Source: Paenalcaligenes hominis (GTDB lineage: Bacteria; Pseudomonadota; Gammaproteobacteria; Burkholderiales; Burkholderiaceae_B). From it: DNA of 64,000 bases. The first letter of the stretch is position 1. Every line of letters begins with the position of its first letter. Shown here one piece after another: positions 8,518 to 16,190 of the stretch. The notes under the pieces were generated by a model. The model made no database searches. It worked only from the letters and a program-made list of their open reading frames with translations, and had not been told where the DNA came from. The position numbers were made by a program, and so were the translations under genes. The stretch is taken from contig NZ_JAATIZ010000002.1 of NCBI RefSeq assembly GCF_011927625.1, positions 1-64,000 of the forward strand. Direction: 5' to 3'.

Positions 8518-9779
8518 TCATAGCTACCCTAACCGAGACCAAAGAACGAAACATAAAAGCAGGCAGCAAGCCTGTAGCGTACGGTAGCGTAAAAGAACTC
8601 ACCCTACATCCAAGCTCAACTAATGGATCAGGAAAATGGGTGTTACGTTACACAAGCCCAGTTACTCAAAAACGCCGCAATGCAGGACTCGGAACTTATC
8701 CCGCTGTCAGTATTGCTCAAGCAGCTAAACTTGCTCTAGAAATGCAGGAGCAAATCCAACAAGGCCTTGACCCACTAGAAGAAAAGAAAAAAATCCAAGA
8801 AATACAGCAAACACCCACCTTTGAGTCTGCCGCATACACTGTTCACAAAGAACAAAGCCCTGCTTGGAAACACAGCAAGCATATCAACCAATGGATCAAC
8901 ACTCTCAAAGACTATGCTTTCCCAACACTAGGCAATCTAAAACTCGATGCCATAGAGCCACGACACATCGCCACCGCACTACGTCCTATATGGCTCGATA
9001 AACCAGAAACAGCGAGACGAGTTAAACAGCGCATTCATGCCGTCTTAAAATGGGGATGGGCACATGGGTTTTGCATTTCAAACCCTGCTGATGTCGTAGA
9101 CTCCCTACTTCCCCCACAGCCCAGCAAAAGCACAAGCACTGAGCACCATCTAGCAATGGACTGGCGAGAGATTCCAAAGTTTGTTCAAATCCACGTCACC
9201 ATAAAAGACAAAAGTAACGTCACCCGTTCGCTCTTAGAGTTTGTCATCTTAACGGCTTGCCGGTCAGGGGAAGCTAGAGGCGCTAGATGGACTGAAATAG
9301 ACTGGGAGAATCAGGTCTGGGAAATACCTGCCGAGCGTATGAAAATGAAAACACCTCACCGTGTTCCTCTAAACAGCCGAGCAGTAGAGATCTTGCACAA
9401 TCAAAGGGGGCTACACCCAGAACTTATCTTTCCTTCACCGAGAGCTGGTAAAGAGTTATCAGATATGGCTCTTACCAAATACTTACGTGATGTTGACGCT
9501 CCTAGTACAACTAAAGACCGCCCAGCTACCGCTCACGGATTTAGATCCAGCTTTAGAGATTGGTGTAGTGAACACGGCTATGCTAGAGACTTAGCAGAAC
9601 GAGCTTTAGCTCACACAGTACAAAACAAGGTCGAGGCTGCCTATCACCGCACAGATTTATTAGAGCAAAGACGACCGATGATGCAAGACTGGTGTGACTT
9701 TGTGTGCAGCGTCTCAAAAGCTGATAAAAATACTGATCTCGACCTAAAGAGAAGTTTTTTGGCTAGCTTAGGAAGATAA
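8514..9779 (+). CDS. P4-type tyrosine integrase
   Basis: From ATG 8514 the product is 421 residues. A TTG at 8481 would add 11 residues but lies in the hairpin's T-run, so the ATG is chosen, although its ribosome site is weak. The N-terminal half has the arm-type DNA-binding region with RNAGLGTYPAVSIAQAA. The C-terminal catalytic domain has the first Arg in TACRSGEARGARW, the HGFRSSFRDW box and the Tyr in VEAAYHRTD. These are the residues of tyrosine recombinases that integrate islands, often at tRNA genes. It is transcribed into the island. The tRNA-Ser gene lies at the opposite end, which is less usual for this family. Confidence 0.92.
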   Translation: MIIATLTETKERNIKAGSKPVAYGSVKELTLHPSSTNGSGKWVLRYTSPVTQKRRNAGLGTYPAVSIAQAAKLALEMQEQIQQGLDPLEEKKKIQEIQQTPTFESAAYTVHKEQSPAWKHSKHINQWINTLKDYAFPTLGNLKLDAIEPRHIATALRPIWLDKPETARRVKQRIHAVLKWGWAHGFCISNPADVVDSLLPPQPSKSTSTEHHLAMDWREIPKFVQIHVTIKDKSNVTRSLLEFVILTACRSGEARGARWTEIDWENQVWEIPAERMKMKTPHRVPLNSRAVEILHNQRGLHPELIFPSPRAGKELSDMALTKYLRDVDAPSTTKDRPATAHGFRSSFRDWCSEHGYARDLAERALAHTVQNKVEAAYHRTDLLEQRRPMMQDWCDFVCSVSKADKNTDLDLKRSFLASLGR

Positions 9780-9792
9780 TAAAGACTTCCTA

Positions 9793-12303
9793 TTAACCAT
9801 TTATAGCTATTGGTGTAGAGATTTGATTTTCGATTGGAGTGTACAAGTCAACGTCTACTTCAGGCACTCTAATTGAAACAATCAGCGAATAACGTACCGA
9901 CTGATCATACCGCTCAAGCCTAGGTCTGCTTTTCCACCAGCCTGAAGACGGATAAATAGCAATTGCACCTCGACTAGCTAAATCAGCAGCAGTTCCTTTC
10001 CAAATATCAGAATGTATTGACCCTCTATGCCTTCCCGAAGGACCGACCAGCCAAGCACTATCACTATCTCTACTAGAAAAGTACTCTTCGTTGTCTCGTG
10101 CTTTTCTATTAATACGAGATCGAAAAGAGCTTTCACTTTCCACAGGGCGTTTCACATCAAACCTCAATCCATGTGACTCGTAACGATAACGTGAGGTAAC
10201 ACCACGAGCTGACGGATTAGGCTCGATGAAATAGGAAAGAGTCACTCTCATTTCCACCTCAGCTGAGCCCAAAGACTGCAACTCCTCGAGAGGCCAAGGT
10301 AAGGCATGAAGATTCATCTCGTTATACGTTGGTTCTTTACTACCTTCACGTTTAAAAGGATACAAAGAGTCTTCACATATCAAAGTCAATGAGTTACTCA
10401 AACTCCATAGAGCCCGTTCAAGGCTGGGCACACCAAATCCACAATGACGTATTAGCCGAGTAACACTCGCTTTACTTGGCTGTCCTCTATCACTTAAAAA
10501 CTCTGCTTTCATAGTTGGAGTCCATTCAGCAGAATGAACGATCAAGCCACGAACTGTTTCTGGCCAAAGCTGAGAATAATGAGCCATTATCTGCGCTGCC
10601 ATTCGCGCAGCGGCTGATGTTGCCGCGCTAGTTGCATTCGCCGTTGAAAAAAGCCGTTTATTAATCTCAGAATGAGTGGTTAATAAACTAAGAGAGGGGA
10701 ACCATGATGCACTCAAGCTATCTTTAGCTGCATTTCCCCCCTCAAATACAACATCTGGCTTTAAGGGCCAATGTGAAACCCAAGTTTGAGAGGTTGTGCT
10801 AAATGGACTTAACCCACCCTCTGGCGCAATAGGCTGATACCCCTTAGCATCCGGCTCTGTGATCGCCACTAAATCTGTCATAGCGCCTACCGTCAAAGCA
10901 TTCCAAGCCTGAGCAGGATCATGGACACTATCTGTTTCATTGCTTGCTGGATATTCCAACCAAGCATTTTGGTCTTCTATATTTCCAGCAGAAATGATGA
11001 ATAGACTTTGGGGGAAATCCAACTCACCACCACCAAACACTAATCGGTCTATACTTGCTGACCATGCTGAAGGCCGACCTCGGTCACGATTATCCCTAGC
11101 AGTTACAGCCATGCTAAATAAGCGCTTACGATTAGGTGCTGTAATTCTAGGCCTTGATACTGCCTCTAGCGTTAAATAACCATGATGTACAGCATCATTC
11201 CCATTCGACCCCACAGTCGGAAGAAGCTTAACGGACTCTAAGCGATGCCCTATTACAATAGACTCATCTGTTGCTAATGCTGCGCTTAGATCACCAAATA
11301 ACGCAACCCCAGCCATGCTAGTGCCATGCCCATTTTGATCATTAACCCCCCAGCTCGGCTCTACTGTGTGTAAGTCATTAGGGGCTAGCAACGACTTCAA
11401 AAGTGGATGGCCATTGTTAACACCTGTATCAAGTAAACAAACATAAGGGACATCATCCTCTTCCAGAGTAACTTTTAAGCGGGAACTTAACTCTTCTACC
11501 CATCCATGTTGTTCCCTAGGCGCAATCGAGTCAAAAAATTCAGCCGTTTCCTTTGCTATACGTAGTTCCGCAATACTATTAAGTATTAAGGTCGAGCTCT
11601 TCATCTGACTTAAAGAGCCATACATCTGTAACACAACTCGCTCAGGAAACCTTAACTCACCCTTAACTACCTTAAACCCTAATCTTTCTGCTGTCTCACG
11701 AAACCTTTGAACTATATCGTAGCCATCACTCTTTCTAGGCAACCATACTTCCCACCAAATCTCCTCATCATCTAATGCTGGCATCAAGTCCGACACATCA
11801 GTCCATAAGGCTTTTACAGTAGCAGCTCGTATATCTTTTATCGTGTTCAATAAGTTGCTATATTTAGGGCCTTTTTTACTATCCTTACTACTATCCAAAT
11901 AAGAGTTAATCTGTTTTTCAAAGATATCAAGCTTTCCATCTGGTACAAAAACAGTAGCAAAAGTCTTCCCTTCACCATCAAAGCGAACATTTCGCAACTC
12001 AATACCTGACCTATCTTTATCTAAGGACTCGACAGCAAGACTTACCTCTGAAAAACTTTCAAACTCAATCTGCAACCCCAATCCTTCCTCAACCCTAGCT
12101 TCTTTCTGTTGTTGAGCGCTTTCTGAAAGCGTTTCTTTTAACTGCTGTACCTGCTTTAATAAATGAGCGCCATGACTTTTTCGATTAGGAGTAAACGCCT
12201 GAATATTCTCCCCTATAGCTCTAGAAGGCATAGCGAACTCTTCTGCGATGCCTGTATTAGATAAAATAAAATGTAGACGTTTTTCTTGACTCATCTCTGT
12301 CAC
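9793..12303 (-). CDS. ietS: IetS-like subtilisin-family serine protease (S8) of a two-gene defence/TA system
   Basis: The product is 836 residues from GTG 12303, which has AGGAGG-type spacing about 5 bases away (ATG 12294 is a weaker choice). The S8 triad is visible: Asp in CLLDTGVNNGHP (about 292), His in QNGHGTSMAG (about 326) and Ser in NATSAATSAAA (about 559). An oxyanion Asn lies in IISAGN. About 280 residues precede the protease domain and there is no signal peptide, so it should act in the cytosol. The partner AAA ATPase gene lies 13 bases upstream. This pairing matches ietAS, described on an Agrobacterium Ti plasmid and later listed among antiphage systems. The target is unknown. All triad residues are present and the frame is intact. 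Confidence 0.85.
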   Translation of the reverse strand: MTEMSQEKRLHFILSNTGIAEEFAMPSRAIGENIQAFTPNRKSHGAHLLKQVQQLKETLSESAQQQKEARVEEGLGLQIEFESFSEVSLAVESLDKDRSGIELRNVRFDGEGKTFATVFVPDGKLDIFEKQINSYLDSSKDSKKGPKYSNLLNTIKDIRAATVKALWTDVSDLMPALDDEEIWWEVWLPRKSDGYDIVQRFRETAERLGFKVVKGELRFPERVVLQMYGSLSQMKSSTLILNSIAELRIAKETAEFFDSIAPREQHGWVEELSSRLKVTLEEDDVPYVCLLDTGVNNGHPLLKSLLAPNDLHTVEPSWGVNDQNGHGTSMAGVALFGDLSAALATDESIVIGHRLESVKLLPTVGSNGNDAVHHGYLTLEAVSRPRITAPNRKRLFSMAVTARDNRDRGRPSAWSASIDRLVFGGGELDFPQSLFIISAGNIEDQNAWLEYPASNETDSVHDPAQAWNALTVGAMTDLVAITEPDAKGYQPIAPEGGLSPFSTTSQTWVSHWPLKPDVVFEGGNAAKDSLSASWFPSLSLLTTHSEINKRLFSTANATSAATSAAARMAAQIMAHYSQLWPETVRGLIVHSAEWTPTMKAEFLSDRGQPSKASVTRLIRHCGFGVPSLERALWSLSNSLTLICEDSLYPFKREGSKEPTYNEMNLHALPWPLEELQSLGSAEVEMRVTLSYFIEPNPSARGVTSRYRYESHGLRFDVKRPVESESSFRSRINRKARDNEEYFSSRDSDSAWLVGPSGRHRGSIHSDIWKGTAADLASRGAIAIYPSSGWWKSRPRLERYDQSVRYSLIVSIRVPEVDVDLYTPIENQISTPIAING

Positions 12304-12316
12304 GACTCCTCCTTAT

Positions 12317-13315
12317 TTAATTATTTTTATAACTCAAGCGCACCGCAAGTCTTCGTCTCTCTTCTATCGCAAGACTGACATCCTTCTCCCGAACTAAGTC
12401 TCTACCCTCCATTAACGCTGTTTTTAATACCTCATCTGAAGCCCTAGTTAATTCCGCATAGCTAAGCCCTGAAGCTTTTTTTGCCAAACGCTTCCATGAG
12501 ATATTTTTAATAGATATATGTGAGAGTCTCCCTTTTAGGGTATTGGCAATACTCTCTTCATCAGGTAGTTCATAATGCAGCAAATCATCAAAGCGTCGAA
12601 AAAGGGCTGGATCCAAAATCTCAGGATGATTAGTAGCACCAATAATTAGGCTATGAGAGTCATCTTGCTCAATCATTTGCAAGAAACTATTCAAAATACG
12701 CCTAACCTCGCCAACATCATTAGCTAGCCCACGTTGTGACCCGATCGCATCAAACTCATCGAAGAAATAAACGCCCCTAGTCTGTTGTGTCGATTCAAAA
12801 ATTTGACGAAGTTTAGCCGCCGTCTCACCCATAAATTTCGTGATTAAACCATCCAAACGAACCTCAAGTAGTGGCAGCCCAAGCTCACTAGCCAGAACAG
12901 AAGCCGTCATCGTCTTACCTGTTCCTGGAGGCCCAACTAACAATAGCTTTCGTCGAGGCTGTAAACCATGGGATAAAATCTCTGCTGCATGACGCTGCTC
13001 AAGAATAATGCGCTTCAGCTGCAACTCAAGCTCGGTACTTAATACCATATCTACAAGTCGAGACTTTGGATAACTAACTGTTAGTAAATCAGCTAACTCA
13101 CCTCGTGGCCTACTAATGGGGAGAACTTTCTTCTTCGGTGTAATTAAATGTCGCGCTTTCGCTCGATCAAGTAAATCACGCAACTCCTCGGCAAGTCTGC
13201 CATGTCCCTGTTTGGCTTCATTAGCCGCAACCTGCATAGCCACGGAGTAAAAGCGCGCATCATCCCCCTCCAGATGCGACTGGAACAGGGCTTTAAGTTG
13301 ACTTGCATTGGCCAT
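12317..13315 (-). CDS. ietA: IetA-like AAA+ ATPase partner of the subtilisin-like protease
   Basis: ATG 13315 (MANASQLKAL) follows GGAGGT by 7 bases and is preferred to the in-frame start at 13330, giving 332 residues. The AAA+ module has Walker A LLVGPPGTGKTMTAS, Walker B VYFFDEFDAIG and the second region of homology IIGATNHPEILDPALFRRFD with two Arg fingers. The N-terminal 80 residues are helical and probably bind the partner. It is co-transcribed with the protease gene (13-base gap). In ietAS systems the ATPase is thought to restrain or direct the protease. That role is inferred from the family and not visible here. Confidence 0.86.
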   Translation of the reverse strand: MANASQLKALFQSHLEGDDARFYSVAMQVAANEAKQGHGRLAEELRDLLDRAKARHLITPKKKVLPISRPRGELADLLTVSYPKSRLVDMVLSTELELQLKRIILEQRHAAEILSHGLQPRRKLLLVGPPGTGKTMTASVLASELGLPLLEVRLDGLITKFMGETAAKLRQIFESTQQTRGVYFFDEFDAIGSQRGLANDVGEVRRILNSFLQMIEQDDSHSLIIGATNHPEILDPALFRRFDDLLHYELPDEESIANTLKGRLSHISIKNISWKRLAKKASGLSYAELTRASDEVLKTALMEGRDLVREKDVSLAIEERRRLAVRLSYKNN

Positions 13316-13534
13316 TAGACTCACCTCCATGTAGAAATAAAATTATAGCCTAGAAGCTTTACTTACCCTAAAGAAGAGGCAAAAGACCGCTATTAACGTT
13401 ATTTTTGTAGCAGTTCTTATACAGACCTCCTTTGCATAACCCAACTCATTAACTACACCCTCTCACCAAAAACAAGCACCCAACTATTTTTGCAATCCAA
13501 ATTTTTTCATTGATATATCACCTTAATGAATCCG

Positions 13535-13558
13535 GCAGAGCATGAACTCTGCCTTTTT
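13535..13558 (+). terminator. Leader hairpin with T-run directly before the zinc-ribbon gene
   Basis: GCAGAG and CTCTGC form a 6-bp stem with a 6-base loop, followed by CTTTTTG. An AAGGAAA ribosome site and the ATG at 13580 follow within 22 bases. A terminator-like structure immediately ahead of a start codon is unusual. It matches the arrangements at 8455 and 14559. Confidence 0.75.
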
Positions 13559-13579
13559 GTTTTCGTTAAGGAAATCCTC

Positions 13580-13852
13580 ATGTCCTCTTCACTTCAATGC
13601 CCACGTTGTTTTTCTAAACGGGTCTTAACTAAACACACAGGCCGTAAGGTGGGCGCTAGTATCGGCGCTGTTGCTGGTTTTGGCTCTGCGCTAGGTAGTG
13701 CCGCCAGTGGAGCGGCTACCGGCGCTTCCTTTGCCGTGCAACACTTCTCAGACAAAACCCTATCCCCTCAAACCATCCTAAGCGCCATTGTGGGTGGCTT
13801 AGTCGGTGGCGTCGCGGGTTGTGCGGCAGGTGCAGCCTTTGGGATGCGTTAG
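13580..13852 (+). pseudogene. Zinc-ribbon, glycine-zipper small protein of ICE type, C-terminus replaced
   Basis: ATG 13580 follows AAGGAAATCCTC, so the upstream in-frame start at 13526 is ignored. The 90-residue frame has an N-terminal CPRC half-zinc-ribbon followed by a long Gly/Ala-rich membrane-active stretch from VGASIGAVAG to GCAAGAAFG. Relatives carried by integrative elements normally continue with a second CxxC pair (a CLDCGH-type motif). Here the frame ends with two residues and a stop where a YqaJ-like sequence begins in another frame. It therefore looks truncated by a deletion. Function in the family is unknown. Confidence 0.6.
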
Positions 13853-14154
13853 ATCAAACCCATACCGGACATCGGGTACGCCGTATTAATGCGGTGCTAC
13901 AGCATCTTGAGCTCCCTTGGATGCTTGCTAACATTGACCGTGAAGTTCTTGGTACAAAAGAGGTGGATATTCTTGAGTGCAAGACAGCAGGTGAATACGG
14001 TGCACGGCTTTGGCGTGACGGTGTACCGGAGTACGTGCAAATTCAAGTACAGCATCACCTAGCTGTCACAGGTAAACAGGCAGCGGGTGTGGCGGTCTTT
14101 ATCTGTGGTTAGGATTTACAGATTCACCGCATTCACAGAGACGAGGCGTTAATC
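13840..14154 (+). pseudogene. YqaJ-type viral recombinase (exonuclease) fragment with nonsense mutation
   Basis: The frame reads WDALDQTHTGHRVRRINAVL, then LPWMLANIDREVLG, ILECKTAGEYGARLW and VPEYVQIQVQHHLAVTG. This is the catalytic core of a YqaJ-like nuclease (lambda exonuclease fold) with its Asp, Glu and Lys residues. The N-terminal part is missing at the junction with the zinc-ribbon frame near 13840. A TAG at 14110-14112 stands where relatives have a Gln before DLQIHRI, consistent with a C-to-T change. After LIARL the similarity stops and another protein fragment begins in the same frame. Such nucleases form recombination modules of phages and integrative elements. Confidence 0.7.
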
Positions 14155-14535
14155 GCTCGACTGCATTATTACCATGCAGTATCCGGTGGGTTATTGGCGT
14201 GCATACCATTAGAGCTCAAGTTACGAGGCAAGAGCACCACTCAAAGCTTTAAGTCAGCGATCTACTACGTGGACATGACAGTGCGAGATGGACTGAGCCT
14301 TGAAGAGGCTATTCAACAAGCCAAAGCCTTACACCAACAACGCCTGAGTGCAGGCTACGATCAAGTCGCTTTAGATCGAGCGGCTAGATTAGGTTTTGCC
14401 AATGGCGCATTTGAGGATAATGAAGACGATGCAATGGAAGTCATTGAAGAGTTTTATCCAGAGACCCAAGCGTCTAACATCCCTTCTACTTCTCACTCTC
14501 TAGTAGAAAAGCTAGACCAACGAGCTAGCGCTTAA
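14155..14535 (+). pseudogene. C-terminal fragment of an ICE-module protein (hydrolase/metal-binding-like)
   Basis: The open frame continues in phase with the YqaJ fragment and reads ACIPLELKLRGK, IYYVDMTVRDGLSLEEAI and GYDQVALDRAARLGF, ending at 14535. This resembles the tail of a protein often annotated as hydrolase or metal-binding and encoded beside YqaJ in betaproteobacterial integrative elements. The resemblance is from memory and only moderately sure. The N-terminal part is missing, so an internal deletion appears to have fused the two genes. An ATG at 14194 exists but has no ribosome site. Confidence 0.5.
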
Positions 14536-14558
14536 TCCCTCTTATTTACACAGCATAC

Positions 14559-14585
14559 AAGCCACCTGAACGGGTGGCTTTTTTA
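14559..14585 (+). terminator. Leader hairpin with T-run directly before the radC remnant
   Basis: AAGCCACC and GGTGGCTT form an 8-bp stem with a 6-base loop, followed by a T-run. TAAAGGAAACC and the ATG at 14604 come next. The organisation is the same as at 13535 and 8455. It could also terminate the preceding fragment. Confidence 0.8.
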
Positions 14586-14603
14586 CGTCTAAAGGAAACC
14601 ATT

Positions 14604-14911
14604 ATGCGTTATCACAAAATGAAAGTGTGTTCTGAGTCCGGTCTTTACTTGATGGAGTCCACCGTCTTATCCGAGGCGGACATTCTCACGATAGCTAATC
14701 AACTCTCTAGAAAGCGTTTAAGCAAAGGCCGTAGCATTTGCAGCCCTCAAGCCGTCAAAAATTACTACAAGACTACGAGCACGAAGTGTTTGCCGTACTC
14801 TTGTTGGATGCTAAGCATAAGGCGTTAGCGTTGGTGGATGTGAGGGTGCTGGATCACATTGTGGTCGGGGCTAAGGGGGGTGAGTCGTTGGCTGAGAGCG
14901 GCGCTATTTAG
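14604..14911 (+). pseudogene. radC: RadC-family (JAB/MPN) gene remnant: frameshift and internal deletion
   Basis: ATG 14604 follows AAAGGAAACCATT. The first frame gives MRYHKMKVCSESGLYLMES and runs to SPQAVKNY. A one-base loss near 14763 then shifts the frame. The RadC text resumes in another frame as YEHEVFAVLLLDAKHK. This is joined directly to ALALVDVRVLDHIVVG, which belongs near the RadC C-terminus, with the stop at 14911. The intervening part, including the JAMM metal motif (EHxHP type), is absent. ICE-borne RadC proteins are of uncertain function. This copy cannot be active. Confidence 0.72.
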
Positions 14912-14982
14912 AACGTTATATAAGTAAACAATGAAGATTTGCCTTGGCTGTCTGGCTACTGCTAGTAACAGCTAAACTATTT

Positions 14983-16074
14983 CTAATCAAGCTCTCCTGC
15001 CCGCAGTCTTTCAATTAAGCTTAAAACAACGTTTAACTGACGAGCATTTTTAACCCTAGAAGCTGGCCGCAACATTGAAATATACTTATTTGGAGTGTGC
15101 ATCCATTCAGAAGCCTTAAATCTGTCACCTTTGAATAAACTTGTTGCGGCCTGCTCAATCTGATTTAAACGTTCAGTTTCTAAAAATTCTTTTTGCTCAA
15201 TCTTATCTTTATTTGAGGAAACCTCCTTTGGAATAAGAAAAGCCCCTGTCATATTTTCAGCTGTACCCAAAGCAATAAATCCATGCTTATCTGATAAGTG
15301 CCGAGCTAGAGCAAGTAAACTAGCTCCTTTATAAGAGCACCAGTTACATTTAAAAATCTTCGCTTTAAGATTTGGTTCAGCCCCCTTCTTCGCTATATTT
15401 TCTTCATTAAGAGCGGGAGACTGATAGACGGGTTCTTTTTTTTGACTTATAGATGTTTGCTGGAAACTTGCAAAAACGCCCTCACTTAACGCAGCTTCCT
15501 TACTCACATACGCTTTTATATTAACGATAGTCCAACTATTAAGTGGCGGATCATAAAAAAGGATAGATACTAAAAAAGTATCTGGCTGATCTGTATTTTT
15601 ATAGCGCACTATATCTGCCATAACTGGCTTATGTGACAAAAAATAGAGCTGATGGGAAGTACCATCATGCTTACCTTTTATTGAATAAAGCGTTTTATCG
15701 GCTTGACTACTAGTAATAGATACTGCGGACAAGGATCCCCACCCATTCTTATGCCATAAGATGCCCTCATTGCTTTCTTTCAGTGCCCCGTGATAAGTGC
15801 AGGGATGCTTGGGCCATGGAGGACCGAGCTCATCAAAAAAAATTCTTCCCCCATAGGGAGACTCATAAAAATAAACAGCATCTCCGCACACAGGACAAAA
15901 GGCATTGGGATTCGTATAACCACCAGCAACAGACTCTACTGTAGCCTCTTGATACCCTAGCTCGCGTTTTGCTGTCTTATTAAAAAGCCAACTCCCTCTA
16001 TTAGTAGACCCATGCCAAACCCCTCCCCACCCGCAATCGCAATCTGGTGAATGATTCCACGCATTACACCCCAT
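14983..16074 (-). CDS. Uncharacterised protein with zinc-ribbon and C2H2-like zinc finger
   Basis: ATG 16074 (MGCNAWNH) follows a G-rich ribosome site. A GTG at 16080 would add two residues. The 363-residue product is soluble. It has a Cys-rich N-terminus (PDCDCGWGGVWHG), a CPVCG motif near residue 61 followed by RIFFDELGPPWPKHPC, and a classic-spacing C2H2 finger near residues 242-263 (CNWC, 12 residues, HLSDKH). The C-terminal 70 residues are helical and basic. I do not recognise the function. Nucleic-acid binding is a reasonable guess from the finger. It sits between a dead radC and a dead restriction gene but is itself an intact frame, which suggests it is maintained. Confidence 0.7.
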   Translation of the reverse strand: MGCNAWNHSPDCDCGWGGVWHGSTNRGSWLFNKTAKRELGYQEATVESVAGGYTNPNAFCPVCGDAVYFYESPYGGRIFFDELGPPWPKHPCTYHGALKESNEGILWHKNGWGSLSAVSITSSQADKTLYSIKGKHDGTSHQLYFLSHKPVMADIVRYKNTDQPDTFLVSILFYDPPLNSWTIVNIKAYVSKEAALSEGVFASFQQTSISQKKEPVYQSPALNEENIAKKGAEPNLKAKIFKCNWCSYKGASLLALARHLSDKHGFIALGTAENMTGAFLIPKEVSSNKDKIEQKEFLETERLNQIEQAATSLFKGDRFKASEWMHTPNKYISMLRPASRVKNARQLNVVLSLIERLRAGELD

Positions 16075-16190
16075 TCTCACCCCCCTATAAATATCAGAAA
16101 AAGATAAGCAGCTTTTAATCGATCTATTCCTTTACTCAGCAATAGCTTTCAATAAAAAACTCATGAGTAAAATTAACAACTCAAGCAACT

